Positions 23,309-36,700 of a stretch of DNA of 64,000 nucleotides are shown here, in pieces; position 1 is the first letter of the stretch; each line of letters opens with the position of its first letter. The notes under the pieces were generated by a model. That model had not been told where the DNA came from. It searched no databases and was given only the letters and a program-made list of their open reading frames with translations. Source of the DNA: Ulota crispa (lineage: Eukaryota > Streptophyta > Bryopsida > Orthotrichales > Orthotrichaceae); assembly GCA_963920765.1 (NCBI GenBank), contig OY987243.1, forward strand, positions 25,973,419 to 26,037,418. Reading direction: 5' to 3'. A program made the position numbers and the translations under genes.

Positions 23309-23706
23309 TAAGGTAGAAGCACCCAAAAGTGACTCTAGCCGTTTAGCGACATCTATAAATAAACCTAAAGCTAAGTGCTCCTGCACCCAAACAAGCCATG
23401 CATGCATTCAAATCACACATGCAAGGTGACATAAGGGAACAGAAACTTGTGTAGGTGGCAATTTATGGTTGGGTGTGACATGGTCTTTTTGTTGTCACTT
23501 TTTAAGGGTCTAGTGTTCACAATAGGTCAATCTAGGGAGTTACATTCAATAATTCTTAATTTATTCATACAATCTCAAAAAATTCCAAAAATGATTTTGC
23601 TTGCATCTGTACCCATTTCTTAACAAGCACATGCCATTATATTCTCAAAAGACCCTCCAAATTACCACATTTGAGGTAAGTGTCACTTTTGGGTGCTTCT
23701 ACCTTA
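23309..23706. mobile_element. TIR MITE (TAAGGTAGaAGCACCCA family), long version
   Basis: Ends TAAGGTAGAAGCACCCAAAA and TTTTGGGTGCTTCTACCTTA are perfect inverted repeats extending for about 26 bp. The 398-bp interior is unrelated to the 300-bp elements in the ATXR3 and HSF introns, although the first bases of the TIR are almost the same. It may be a second deletion derivative of one family. Confidence 0.8.
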
Positions 23707-24852
23707 TAATGTACATCTACAACCAAACTTGACATGTCAATTTTATATTACCAACACTTTTAAATGTACATCAAACCTTAGAGCCACTTTATAGTTGGGG
23801 CCGGATTGAAGGTTGATCCAAAGACTTCAAATTTGAACCAATAGAATTTTTTGGTTTTTCCAAATTTAGCCCAAGAACTTTAAACTAGGATCAAGATGGG
23901 AGTACAAATACCCTACGTGGCATCTTAAGTGGCATTATTTTGGCGCCAATAACTTGGCATTATTTTGACACCAATAACTTGGCATCAAGTGATGAAATTG
24001 GGACAAGATTTTCAAATAATATCAACTTTGCTCCATATATGTATCTCTCAATGCAAATAAATTGTGACTTGCTAATTTTACAACAATAATACCTACATTT
24101 GTAAATAACATATATATTTCATTATAGTATTATTATGTACATTTTACACTTCTAAAAGACCATCGAAACATAACGTATATATTTTTAACCAAATTTCCAA
24201 TTTTTAGTGTTATTAAAAGGAAATCAAACCTTAATGCCACTCTTGCACCATATAAATATGTCTTTGAAAACAACTCAGTTGTAATGTAATATTAAAATGC
24301 ATTCAATAGCGTTAGAAAATGTATAATATTTCTTTTTGAAAGATTTATAAATCAATAGCACCTTAGAAAATTTCCTTTCCAATATGCATTACTGCTTCAA
24401 TTATAAAAGGCTTATTTTTGGTTAAATCTTTCATTATTTTGGTTTATTTTCTAAGTTATTTTTATGTTTTTATAGCAAAAGTGGTATGTTTATTATCATT
24501 TGTTTCACTAGAATTGGATTTAGAAAAGAGGAAAAGGCTTGCTATGGCTCCGAAGCAGATACATGAAAACAAAACTTAGGGTTTAGGGAGAGTTTAAGGT
24601 TTCAAGGTACCTAAATAAAAGCACCTAAGTTTTATAGGGTTTTTTTAGGGATTTAGGGTTTAGAGTAGTTCCTTGAAAATAAAAATCCCAATGGGTTAGA
24701 GTTTAGGGTTCAGAGAGTGCAAGTGAGACTGACACACTATAGGCTTAGAACCCTAACAGTTTGACCTAAAATAGAGGTGACTCAAAAGCTTTAAGTTCAA
24801 TTAAATGTTGAAAAAGGAAAAAGGAAAAAACAAAGACCAAAGAGTCACACAA

Positions 24853-24956
24853 CACTACAAGGAAACCATGGTTGAATCTACAAAAAGATGACAAAAATTG
24901 TGACCTAATCTATAGTGTCATTTTTTTGTAGATTCAACCATGGTTTCCTTGTAGTG
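24853..24956. mobile_element. Minimal CACTA MITE with CAA target duplication
   Basis: The element reads CACTACAAGGAAACCATGGT at the left and its complement at the right, with 3-bp CAA on both sides. CACTA-type ends and a 3-bp duplication are diagnostic of the CMC/EnSpm superfamily. At 104 bp it is almost only terminal repeats and folds into a hairpin. A second copy lies at 63872-64000. Confidence 0.85.
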
Positions 24957-25469
24957 CAACAACTAGACATCACTTAGTCAGACTCAAAGATAGAGAGCTT
25001 AAATTACCCAAACTAGTTTTGCTCTTAAAATAGAGTTCATCACTGGATAAAGCAGAATACAAAAAATGAGAAATAATTGTCTAGGGTCCACGCTTATGTA
25101 ACTAACAGGTCACTATAGCCATGACAAACATTATGGTTTATTTATCTAACTTACTAATCAAGCTCACTTGTAAATAGTGAGCTCTAGCCTCAAACTAGTA
25201 AGTAGATAGACTTGAAAGTCAAACCACCAACCTAGATCTAACAATGAATGTTTTGAGATTCCTTGAATTCTTCCAACAAATTAGAGGGCTCGGTAGGAAA
25301 AGTAACTTGAGTACATCTTGAAGTAAGCCGCGGATCAGAGGATTTAAGGTTGCCCCTAGATTCAAAGCCTAAGTATGAGCGGAATAATTAAACTTGAAAA
25401 CTAGAGGGGCATGCCTGCTGCAGTCCTAATACTTGCTCTGTTAATGGAGGAGAGCAAATTTTTGGAGCA

Positions 25470-27005
25470 AAAGTGCTTGCTTATGAAAGGGGCCGGATAA
25501 CCTTGAGCCCGTAGTCAATCATAAAAGAGTCTATGGATGTGGTTGAATTTGTGGATGGAGCTCTCATGTAGCAAATATTGTCAAAGTTCTTCCACAATGA
25601 AAGTTTTTTTTTTGATGCAGCGGATGCCAAGAAGCCCATGGCAAGTACTGATACTTGTTTTGGGGCTTTTGGTGGCATATGGTTGAAAGCAAATGCGTGG
25701 TTGCAAAGTTGGGTCTCTTGAAGATGTGCATATCAAGCATGTCAGTGTTTGTGTTGCTAATACAATGCGTGATGTTGATCTTGGGATACCATAGTCCTTT
25801 AAGTTTTCAAATAGTGTTAGAGCTCATGGATTGGGCCGGTCTAAATGCCAAAAGCATCATTCACTGATATAACAGTTGAAGCAAAGCATATGGTCATAAA
25901 TGGGACCTACCGCTTCATTTAGCTCACTTTCCAAATCACAAAAGAAAATGCAAGCATACACTACCGCAAAATTGCTACCTATTGCGGTACCTCTAATTTG
26001 ACGCCAAAATGAGCCATTAAGCCAAGCATTAAACTCTAAGTAGTGGTTTTTAAGCACTAACAAGGCTATGGCCATTATGAGTCAACACTTGTTTTCAGAA
26101 AAATCTTCCAAAATGAAACTTTCTAAACTCAAAAAACACTCTTCCATGGGAATGCTAGGATAGAGGACTCAATGTTGAAAGTGAAGAAAATTGCATCAAT
26201 GGGGACCTCCAATTTGGAGAGAACCTGGACTAGAGTGAGGGAGTCAATGAGGTGATTCCTAGGTCTGAGAAGAATGGAAAGAAGCTGGTGATGTAGCTAG
26301 ATGGATGTGTGCTAAAAAAACGTAGCCGTTATAAGAGCAATTGGGTCTACCTACAAGCACTGGTTTATGGACTTTGGGTAGGAAATACAAGGTACAAGCT
26401 CTAGGGGCTCTAGGGGCAAGAATGAGATTCCATTTTTGCAAACTAATGGTGAGCTTGAACTTGAGATTTAGGATCTCAAGTTTGGAATGAAGTTCCTCCC
26501 AAGGTATGGGCTGCACTGATAGATATACCATAATAACACACAGTTGGCGTCGAGCTTCATCTAAGTACCAAGTTTTAATTATAAGAACCAGACCTAGGTT
26601 TTTATTAGAAGGCTTAAGAACAATGCTACTATCATTACATAGGTCGCTCAGAGCTAAGCGTAGTCTTCTGGGAAGGCTAGGCTTAATGGTATGGAGAATA
26701 GTATCTACTCTACTCTCCTCCAGATTAGAGCCTAAAAGAAGGATGGTCTTCAAGGGCTAAAAATTCTCCGTGGAATTTTGGTTGGGGTTTGGAATAAGCC
26801 AAAGGGAGAATTTATCATCAATATGCCTAAAAAGATGACGTAGTCTAATACGCCTAGAAAACCAAGAGTATTCCTCACATATGGATGAGAAAGGAGGTGG
26901 TCTAGGATTGCAAATAGGACCAACATCCCAACCTAGCAATTGTCTCTTGGCAAAACTTAAAACTCTAGAGCTGAAATTATGAATGGTAGTGTTAGTGACC
27001 CCTAA
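25470..27005 (-). pseudogene. Degenerate Penelope-like reverse transcriptase
   Basis: Reading down the minus strand, the expected blocks occur in order. These are a FSRRIRLRHLF block near 26850, KPSNKNLGLVLI (family KPADKGGAVVV) near 26610, YFLPKVHKP with GRP at about 26350-26385, a motif A region FFTFNIESSI at about 26163-26190, QIRGTAIGSN at about 25978-26012, a motif C position NCYISE near 25860, QKPQNKYQYLPW near 25655, and a final FYD..LRAQGYP near 25510. Internal stops and at least two frame changes break the frame. The catalytic aspartate of motif A reads N, and the YIDD of motif C reads YISE, so this copy cannot be active. The match is to recalled PLE consensus features, not a search. 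Confidence 0.8.
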
Positions 27006-27082
27006 ACTCTCTCTAAATCCTAAATTTTGTTTTCCTTCCTTAGCTTCAAAGCCATAGCACCCTTTTCCTCTTTTCTAAAACC

Positions 27083-29219
27083 AAAATCATGAAGTTGTGA
27101 TAATCAAATTTTTGTGTTGTAAGTTGAATGTTAAATATTTTACTTCAAAAACACCTTGGAGTTAAATGTTCCTTGTTTTTAAGTCTAGTGCTTAAAAATT
27201 CCCACATACACACATCCTTTTTCAAAACCTTTTCTACAATATTAATGACATTTATAGTTTTACACTCCTCATGGCTTAAATCATAAACATTGATCAAATT
27301 TCATATTTTGTAAAGTTGGACTTGTATAGAAATTTAAGGTGCACACCTCTTTTGTAATGCACAAATATCCAAAGCATCACATTTTATTTTTTACAAGACT
27401 TTGGCATACTATGAAACCCCACCAATTTACTAGTTTTGGTATTATCCTTTCCAAGTATGATTATCTAATTTTTTTTTGCTCTAGAAAAAAAAATCAAGTA
27501 GAATGTTACTGATTTTTCTATCTTGGCATTCTTGACAAAATATATTATTTAGTCTTAAAAGCTCTTGAAGGTGAGTTCAAATATTAGATTGGGAAAAGTA
27601 AAATCACATTACATTCTCATACATTTTCTTATAGAATTGGATTTTAAATGAAACAAGGTCTTTGTTGTCAAAAGCATTGTACTTATTATCCTTACTTTTT
27701 TTGTATGACCTTGTTTTTATGCTTTGTACTTGAATCTAAAATCAAAACATTTGAGAAGGTTTGACTTTTTTAGACAATATTTTTTGAGAGCCATGAGGTG
27801 CTCCTTATGGAAAATGAGGGCTCTCACAACTCAAGGAGGTAATGGCAAAAGAAAAAAAAAATCTTTAACCCTTAAATGCTTGAGGCACCAAATTCTAGTG
27901 TAAAAACCACCAAAATTTGGTGCTACAGGCATTTAAGGGTTAAGGTTTGTTGTAACTTTTGAGTGAAAATCTATGAAGAATAGAACATGAATGGATTTCA
28001 AACCAAATGTGAAAAAAATTCTATTACATCATTATATAAAGAGATTGTGTTACATGCAATGCAATGTAAATGGTATTTGGGATATAACAAAACATTAATA
28101 CAATTGATATTCAAAGCATTTTTATTCAAAAAGGTTTTTGCAAACTAATGAGACTAATCATTGTGATATTTCAATTGAGTTGTTTTGGGCAAATCATTTA
28201 ATAGTTCAAGCCTTCAAAAGAAACTTTATTGCTTAACATTCTTCATAGTTTATTTTGAAATTGGTTTGAGCTTGGAATTAACCCACTTATCTCCTATGAA
28301 ATCTCCTTGAACAAAAGATAACAAGTTATAAATTGCTACAAAGGAAAAATTTGCAACCTCTTCCCTTCTCAATTCAATTTTTGCAATTATGAATTCACCC
28401 TAGCTCAAATTAATTCTATTTTGATCTCATTAGAAAAAAACATAATTTTAATATTAGTTTTAGAGTAAATTTTCTTTTGAAAAAAAGAAACGAATTTGGA
28501 AATCAATCCAAGTAGGATGTTTTGGCTTCCCATAACACATGGTAGCCAAGGGGCTATTTTTCATTTAACTTTAAAATGCAAATAGTGATCCTTACTATAA
28601 TAAAGAAGCTACAATAGTACTTGGCTAAGATGAACCTGTGTAAGAAAAATGCTTGGATAAGATCACTATCCTTAACATAGAAGTAGCCCAACAAGTTCAG
28701 TATTGGGGAGCTGCAAGGGGTATTTGGTTACAATGAATGCTCTCTTAAAATGAAATGAATATTTTGTCTACATACCTTCATCTTAGCCAGGCACTATTGT
28801 ATATACATTTCTAATAATGAATGCCAATTATGCAAAACATGGATGAAATCCCATTTCTTTGTCAAAAATAGTATACAATCATCCATAAAAGAGCAACATC
28901 ATCTCAAGATTGTAAAGTACTTAAGCAATTTGTCCATTGAAAAAGAAGAATATATTGTCAAATATTCTCTCAAAGTAGTTTGTATGGTGCAAGACAGCAT
29001 AAAGCAACAAAGACCTAACAATTGTATGAGCTATTCATAACATCCTTCAATAAGTTGAAACTCTTTGTAACTATATGTAAGAAATTCTTAGGATTAAATT
29101 TACAACAACAAATTGGAAACATAATTTACCAAAAAAATGTCATTAGCATTCAAAGTCAGCAATTGTTTGGCATTTTGGCCAAAAATTTGTTGGTTTTTGG
29201 TACCTTGTACCACAATAAT
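27083..29219. other. AT-rich intergenic DNA
   Basis: Apart from one short foldback element (27865-27943) I see no gene, TIR pair or tandem array here. Poly(A)/poly(T) runs are common and frames are short. Confidence 0.5.
27865..27943. mobile_element. 79-bp foldback element, TTAACCCTTAA ends
   Basis: TTAACCCTTAAATGCTTGAG at the left pairs with '...GGCATTTAAGGGTTAA' at the right. Inner parts pair too ('ggcaccaaatt' with 'aatttggtgc'), leaving a loop of about 15 nt. The terminal sequence is shared with the 220-bp element at 43862-44081. Confidence 0.7.
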
Positions 29220-29551
29220 GAGAAATTTTCATGGATACCCTTGATGTTTGCCATATTTACATAGATACCCTTGGTTTTTCAAAAAGTACACAAATATCCT
29301 TGTTACATAACTTTCAAGCGTTTGTTTTGTTATCCATACTACTTCTTTCATGTCCAATGTTAAAACAAGAAGTACAATAGAGTAGACCAAGAGAGTAGAA
29401 AAGAAGCAGTGTGTACACAAGGGAGAAAGAAGTGGCACGCACAATATAACAAACACCTGAAAATTATGGACCAAGAATACTTGTGTAATTTCTAAAAAAC
29501 CCCAGGTATTTACATGAACATGGCAAACTTTAGGGACATGCATGAAATTTG
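29220..29551. mobile_element. Diverged MULE-type MITE, relative of 2183-2465
   Basis: The left end GAGAAATTTTCATGGATACC and right end '...ATGCATGAAATTT' match the 2183-2465 element, including the repeated phrase 'catagatacccttgg' and the 'gtggcacgcaca' centre. It is longer (about 330 bp) and more degraded, and no target duplication can be read. Confidence 0.7.
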
Positions 29552-29850
29552 ATATATATAAAAGAATCCCATATTGGATGAAAAGTAAAATAGAATAAAG
29601 TACAAGTTTTTAACTAAATTTATAAATGGAATAAAGTAAAATTTGAGGGGCAATTTGGTACATGCATAATGTGGTTTATAGTGAGAATTTACTTTGAATT
29701 AGATTGCTAGCATTTGTGAATGAAACAATTTGGATTTTTAAATTGGCACATTTTGTGATAAGATTGCTATTGCACAAAATGTTTATTGCAAGGAGATTTT
29801 TGTTACCTCTATTAGTACAACGGGTGCGTAGACTAATTTCCTATAAAAAA

Positions 29851-30222
29851 GGGAATGACTAGGGGAGACACTCCCTAGTTGCTATGTAGACACCCCTATA
29901 CTCCAACCTATTAAATTTGAGATTATTATTTTGTTGAAATTTGAAGTAAAATCAAAACAATATTTTAGCGCACATTTGTGTCCACAAGCGCTGTGAACAT
30001 AAAACAAATATGTCTCATTTGTGATGTGGTCAAGAGTTAAACTAGTTGCTCTTTTCATTTTCAAGTTTAACTCTTGACCATGTCACAAATGAGACATGTT
30101 TGTTGTATGTTCACAGTACTTGTAGATGCAAATGTGCGCTTTAGTATTGTTATGATTTTACTTTAGGTTGGACTATTGGGGTGTCTACGTAGCAACTAGG
30201 GAGTGTCTCCCCTAGGCGTTTC
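29851..30222. mobile_element. TIR MITE (GGGAATGAC family), complete copy
   Basis: Starts GGGAATGACTAGGGGAGACA and ends with the inverse '...GAGTGTCTCCCCTAGGCGTTTCC'. The central palindrome is the same as in 22425-22806 ('tgtctcatttgtgatgtggt' and its complement). The element ends about 520 bp before the SEC10 start codon. Confidence 0.85.
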
Positions 30223-30745
30223 CAAAAAAATTGGTGAGTAGGCCATCCAAATCATAGAGGGGACCATCTAGGAAAGAGAAAAACTCAACCTCCATGGAGA
30301 CCATGATAAAATTGGGGTGAAGAAGGTGGAGCCCACGGCAAGCAATGAATGCCAACACACAAAGCCATCAAAGAAGGCCATACAAGGAAGCGCGCGAGCC
30401 GTCCTCCGAGGGACCAATGACGCGCGACGCATGTGCGACGAGGGAAGTCAGTCTCTCTTTTGCAGGAGTCCAGTTCCTGCACAAACAAACCCGGCGCCAT
30501 CGCCATCGCCACCGAGCTCGAGCTCCATCGGGACGAGCTTCGAGGATCTGAGCTCCGACTGTCTCCGCTTTTCGTCATCTCCCTGGATCGTCAAGCTCTT
30601 AGCCTTTTATTCCTTCTTAAGAAAGTCTGCTTCTCTAGCTCCGACATGACTTAGCTTAGGGCTTCCTCTCCTCTCCTCCCCTCCCCTCGCGGTTTTGCTC
30701 TTCCCGTGGAACGGCTGGCCTTTATCTCGGCCTTTTTCTGGAACC
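30223..30745 (+). promoter_or_regulatory. SEC10 promoter and 5' leader
   Basis: GC content rises sharply from about 30.3 kb. The stretch contains a CT-rich tract (30665-30690) typical of plant leaders. Short open frames here overlap one another in several phases and none resembles a known protein, so I treat the region as promoter plus 5'UTR. No TATA box was convincingly placed. Confidence 0.5.
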
Positions 30746-33700
30746 ATGAGGGTGCGCCTTTCGTGTAGTTTGCTTACTCTCTCTCTTTTGGTTGTTAAAT
30801 TTGGTTTTTTAAGGTTATTTTCGTGTTTCTTGAAAGTTTTGGTGTTCTGTGCTTTTCAGGTTGCGGAGAAGGACGGTGGACCCCGTGATAGTAATGGTGG
30901 CCGTGTGTATGCGAAAGACTCCCCTGTGTCGTCTCTCCCGGCTCTAGGAATTGATGATTTTAAGGTGAGGGAACAGAAATGCGTGTCATAGATGTGAAAA
31001 GTGCGTGGAATTACATTTTAACTCTCCGTTGTGGAGGAGTAGTTTCGACGCGATGAGCGTTTATATGACTTTGGATTAATTTGTCTTCGGTTGATAAAAG
31101 GACGAGTATGATTGGTTATGAGCTAGTTTTCGTTGCTTTTGGTCCTTTTGGAGCTTCATTGCAGTAAGGTGAGGGAAGGAAAAGCGTGCCATACATGTGA
31201 ACAGCGCGTGAAAAGTTCGTGAAAAGTACATTCTAATTCCCCGTTATGGAGGAGTATTTGCGACGCGATGAGCATTTATATGATGTTTGATTAATTTGCC
31301 TTCTTTTAATAAAGGAACGAGCCTGATTGGTTATGTGCTAGTCTTCGTTGGTTTTGGTCCTTTTGGAGTTTTATTGCAGTGTTTGTGCAAAATTGTAAGT
31401 TACCGTGCATTGCAACTTTGTGTGTGATGATGAATTCACAGAAGGTTTTCTGACTGAAGTTTCAGTGTTGTAAGGCTCGTCGTGTTAGCTCATTATAGTA
31501 TGACTTAGCGTTGAATCGTTTTCGAGGGGCGATACGTACTCATTGGTTATGTTGCCTTATTTTCAGGGCGCATTTTCTTTCGATGACTTTTTCAAGAGCA
31601 TTGTAGCGGATATATTGCCATCCTTTAGTGAGGATGAATCGAGATTACCTGATGGAAGTCAGGGTTTCGGGAATGGGAGCTCGGAAGACAGCGGAGGAAG
31701 AGGGAATGTCGTCTTGGCCGGTCAACCATTTGCGGAGGCCTCGGCGCTTCTTCCTGTATGCAGGGATGCTCGAAGTACACTTGTTGAGCTTTGTTACAAG
31801 GTTAGAGGTTTCTTCAAAAGTCATGCCGAACCTCGTTTTATCAGTTTGCTTGGGGAGTATCTGCTATCTTCTCTACCTCTTCTATGTGACATTGCCTGTG
31901 GTATTACGTCTCTGAAGGCTATACACCAGCAAACTGGAGTATTTAAAGGTTCTATGTTCTCATATTTGTTAGGTGGATTTGCGGTTGGAGAAGCTGAAGG
32001 ATGAAGTTTCTAGTTATGATATGCAACACGAGCAGAAATTTGTTGAGGTGAGATGCCTTTATTTTCAACAGCCTGATCTAGCTAGAGACGTCTTCCTCCT
32101 TGACTACGGTATCTATCCATATTTTTCGCATTTTCTGTTACAGATATCTATAAGGCAGGTTCAAGTGCTTTAGAGAGTGGATCAAAATATTCGACGGAAG
32201 TTAAGGCTTTAGAGCTTGAGACGACAATTGTAGGGGTGATTTCAATGAATGAGCATGTGATGATCTTTATATCAATTCCATGAGTTTCTTTCCTTATGCT
32301 GAATTATGTTTGGTTTTATCGAACTTAGCGACTGAAAATTGACTTGATTTTGCAGCTAGACAATGGCGTTTCAGGCCTATTCGAAAGCTTTAGTCGGCTG
32401 GATTCACGTATTTCAGGCGTGGGTCAGACTGCTGCCAGAATTGGGGATCGTCTTCAGGTATCACCTTTTCTCCTGTATCTCTCACCGCAATTAGTTCTCT
32501 TTTGTTTAATATTGGATTTGCGACGACTTTCTTACGTGGTTCCTATGTGACCGATCCTGTACCGAAATTTTCCTTCATATTTTACGTCTCCTTGTATGTG
32601 AATTTGTGAACTATTGATTTTTAGAAGGTTCTGTGTGTCCTGATAAGGGCTGAACCGCCGAAGTGCAGAATGCAGATGCTCAGAGGGATGCTGCTAGTCA
32701 AACCATAGATCTGATTAAGGTACATGGTTAACCAAATGCTCTGTTCTTCTTGGAATATATTTACAGTCAGAAGAATCTCCTGGCTTTACAGAGTATTTGT
32801 TTGTAGCAGGTTGTTCCGCCTATAAACAATGTGAAAGAATATTCTGGACAAATGATCATTTTAACATTTATTTCCTTAGTGCGAAGGTTAAACATATAAA
32901 CTCACTTTGGACGCTTGTAATCGATTACAGTAACCTGAAAACATTGATTTATCATTCCAGAATGTAGAATTGTTTTCTTATTTGTATTGATATATTTTTC
33001 TGCATTACTTGAAGCTTCGTAACTGAATCATTTCATTTCATATATATGAAGAAGCGACCAATTTTGGCTGTTCGGGCACCTAGAGGTTAAGATTAGCCAT
33101 TTTTGCCTTGGTTGTATCGTATGAGTATTTGCCGAGGGCTAATGAATAACTCCAGAGTACATTCTAGCTTCATGGATGCTAACCAAACTTAGAGTAACTT
33201 CAGCTGTGTAGTGTGTCTGGACTGGTTGAATTGATTTTATTTCTCCTGGCAAGCAGTACCTGATGGAGTTTAATGGAAGTCCGGGGGATCTTATGGAGCT
33301 CTCTGCCCTTTTTACCGAAGATGCAAGAGTTGCTGAGGCAGCAGCTGTTGCTCAAAAGCTCAGTAAGTTAGAAATTCAAAAAAATCTGTATTTTGTTGGC
33401 TCAGCTATTTTGAGCACAAACTCAGAATATATATATCTATGCAGGCTCCATGTGATCTTAGAAACATGCGAGTCAAGTTAGTTCTAGGACTTTGCAAGAC
33501 CTGTCCTACTGTCTGACAAGCCCTATTTTATTTTTGGTTATGCTTTCTTACAATAATAGGAAGTAGCTACGTTGCTTGGGATTTTGAAGGTAGAGACCCA
33601 TAGCATATCTTTGTCTTGTACAGATCATGATAGAATCTCTCAAGATTGATTACAAATTAAAATTCAGTTGTGAGCTCCGTCTTGACGTAAGAGTTAGCTA

Positions 33701-36700
33701 ATGATTTGAGCTTGGGAGTGCGCAAAGGCAGTATGTATGTTTCCTGTAATGAGTCCAAAATCTTTATATTGAATGCGCAAGGTTGGGGTCTTCAAGCGAT
33801 GGAAATGTAACTTACTTTTGGGTGTGCTGTTAAAGGGTTGATCGCCGAAGAAGGAACTGGTATGTACGGTGGATATCAAGGGCAAGCGAAGAATACCACC
33901 AGTGTTACTCCTGGCCTGGAAGTGGCGGTGGCAAACCTCCAAGATTATTGCAACGGTATACTGTTAAATCTTATTCGACTCAGGTTTGAATGATTTTGCT
34001 GTGAACTTCGGTATCAAATTGTCCTTACCCTTGAAAACTAGTTTTGTATGGGCAAACTGATTATTTTAACTAGCTTTTATTTCTAGTTTGTACATGTTTT
34101 TCAGTCACCGTCTTTTTTTACTAGATGTGGCCAGATGTATTACTTTTGTCATTTCTCTGGTTAGCGCTCCTTTCATGTCTAGGACTTATTAAGTTTGTAC
34201 TAAGTATTCACGTACTACTTAACAGAGCTTGAAAACCGACTCTTAGTGCGATTTGATACTGCCTCTCAGAAGTGGGACCTTTCTACAATGGCCGAATGTG
34301 CCAAGATTCTAAGTCAGGTAAGTGTCTAGGTGTTCATACCGCCTAGGCTTGTAACGAATGGACCGAAACAATTTGTTTTATTATTATTGTGGTCTCATCT
34401 CTCTAAACGTTAGTTTCCTGATGTGATATGCCCTGCAGCTTCTTGCCTTCTTGTTGTTTTTCTTTCTGTTTAAACATCTACGGTTCTGACTATGTTAATT
34501 TTTTACCTTCACTCAGTTCAACAGGGGATCAAGTGCCATGCAGCGCTACGTAGCATCTCGGCCAATGTTTATGGATTCAGATATCATGAATTTGGATGCT
34601 CGCACTGTACGAAGTGAGTTTGGACCAGGGGGCTCGCCTAATCTTACCAAGGGACTTCAAATTCTCTATAAAGAAATTGCAGGTGTGTACCTTTTCTCTG
34701 TACTATGGAATACACGAAGGGTATAAAAAGTCGTATTTTGATGTTATTTCTAAGCAGGGAATATACTGGTACTAAGTGTCAACACTTTATGAAAGTGCAT
34801 AGCGCTTAGAATTATTTGTTTCAGAAAAGGGATAATATTTGCTTTGGTATAGCCCTTCTGCATATATGAGCGTGTTTTACTCCTGGTAATTGAACTGGTT
34901 AAGTTGCCACTTTGCAGATACTGTTCGGAATGAAGCTGCTACAGTATCTGCCGTGTTTCCTTCTCCTGATGCTGTCATGGCTATTCTTGTTCAGGTGCTT
35001 GGCTTAGGCTAATTGGATTGCCCGTCTTGCACATATGATGAAATGATGCATTTATGTTTGCTAACTTGCAATGCATCGTTCTGCCCTGGCTGCTTGCTGG
35101 TTCAGTGTGCCCCCTTGGTCATTTATAGGGTTCTTAAATGTTCAAGCTGATGATTAAAGTAGAGTTATTTATGTTTTAATATTGCAGAGAGTGATGGAAC
35201 AAAGAGTGGATAATGTGCTGGTTACGTTGCTACCGCGGTCGCCCCTCACCAATGCGATTCCAATGGAGGACGGTGGGAATCAACAGGTGATTTATTCCTT
35301 AAGTTTCTCTCTGAAAACAGTAAACTGATTGTTCTTGTCAACTTCTGCTTTTGCTGAACTGTTTATGTGATTGTAGTTGCTTGTTGCATTTAATGCTCTA
35401 TATGGCGTTCCTCGCTCTTTGGTCTTTCTCTTTTTTAACAAAATATGCTCTCTTCTGTCGTGAAAACTATCCGTTTCAATACTTCATGATCCCTTCTGTT
35501 GCTTTTACAGTACCTACGAGTGCTTGCTGGATCTTACGAGAAGACGCAAGAGCTCGCCAAAGACCTTCGTACTATCGGGTGTGGAGATATGGATGTGGAG
35601 GGTATAATTTTGACACCATCGTATGATTCCGTTCGTCACTTTTGACATTGGATTTTATGAAAGCTTTTGAGGTTGTAAGTGGCGTAATAGTTGAAATATA
35701 CTGGAAAATGAGAAGATGTGTATAAATTCGTAGCTGTTTCTTTTTCCTGTGTTCAGGCCTTGCAGAATCTCTTTTCTCATCACATAGAGAAGACTATGTT
35801 GAAATAGAACAAGCGTCACTCTCTCAGCTCTTTCAATATAAGGTATTTGGTCATCTTTGTGGAAGCCTGCTTTTTATATACAGAAATGAGCGTCATTGCA
35901 AGCGTCTATGGGGACAGACTTGTTCTTATTTGGTATAACATCAGTGAAATGTAGAAATGGTGCGTTAATTGGGGTGCCATAGATTGGAAATTTGGAGCAC
36001 CGCTGAGATGCGTAACTGTGTAATATTACGGAGGGTTTGCAAGTCGTCGTTGTCTTGCGCTACTGGGATGAAACTACTCGTAACCAACATGCTGTGCTGA
36101 GTAGATGGCAGAACTAAAATCTGGTGTTGGACTACCATTTGATTCAACAAACCTAAGAGTGAACTCTCGAAATTCCGGCAATGCTTCTATCTCTGTATCT
36201 GTAGTTGGGGAATTTGTCCAGTGGAATGAAGAAGCTATAGCTCGCTGCACTCTCCTAACTCCCCAGGTTCTCTATCTCCTTCTTTATCTGAACCTCTGTT
36301 TTTTTTTTTTCATTGGAGTCTGTTTTTCTACTTATTAATAGGGTGACAGATCTCACCACTTTTAACTCAGTTTCTGGCGCTAATGTGTTGCTCCTCTTTG
36401 GCTCTGCAGGCTACTTTACTGGCAACGTATGTGCGGGCTATCTTTCTTTGCTTGCTTGACCAGGTACTGAATAGCTCCAATTGTCTTCTCCGCAAAATCG
36501 TGTCTGCTACAGGTCACAACGCAAGGTAGCGTTCGGATCAATAATTTAGAAAGAATTCGTTATTTGTTTCAGGTCAGCCAGTACACCACAGAAGGTCTGG
36601 AGAGAGCCATGGATGCATTGAAAGAAGCAGCTCAACAACGCAATTTGTACTCTATTGGCTCCACAGTCAGCCGTCGTGTGGCTGCTGCAGCTGCTACTGC

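Larger units (their letters stand above)
24519..27082 (-). mobile_element. Penelope-like retroelement remnant with inverted flanking repeats
   Basis: A decayed reverse transcriptase on the minus strand lies between two inverted copies of an approximately 82-bp sequence. One is at 24519-24600 (plus orientation 'tttagaaaagaggaaaagg'), the other at 27000-27082 (the same words on the minus strand); they match at roughly 85%. Penelope-like elements often carry such pseudo-LTRs in inverted orientation. The left half also holds a CACTA-type MITE (24853-24956). The region 24.6-25.4 kb should hold the connector and any GIY-YIG endonuclease. A connector-like NLKTFIVRSRL is readable near 25225-25260, but no GIY-YIG motif was seen. 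Confidence 0.75.

Noticed and set aside
24576..24720. Interstitial telomere (TTTAGGG repeats)
   Set aside because: Only two adjacent units plus scattered degenerate ones; part of it is the PLE flanking repeat. Too short for a telomeric origin.
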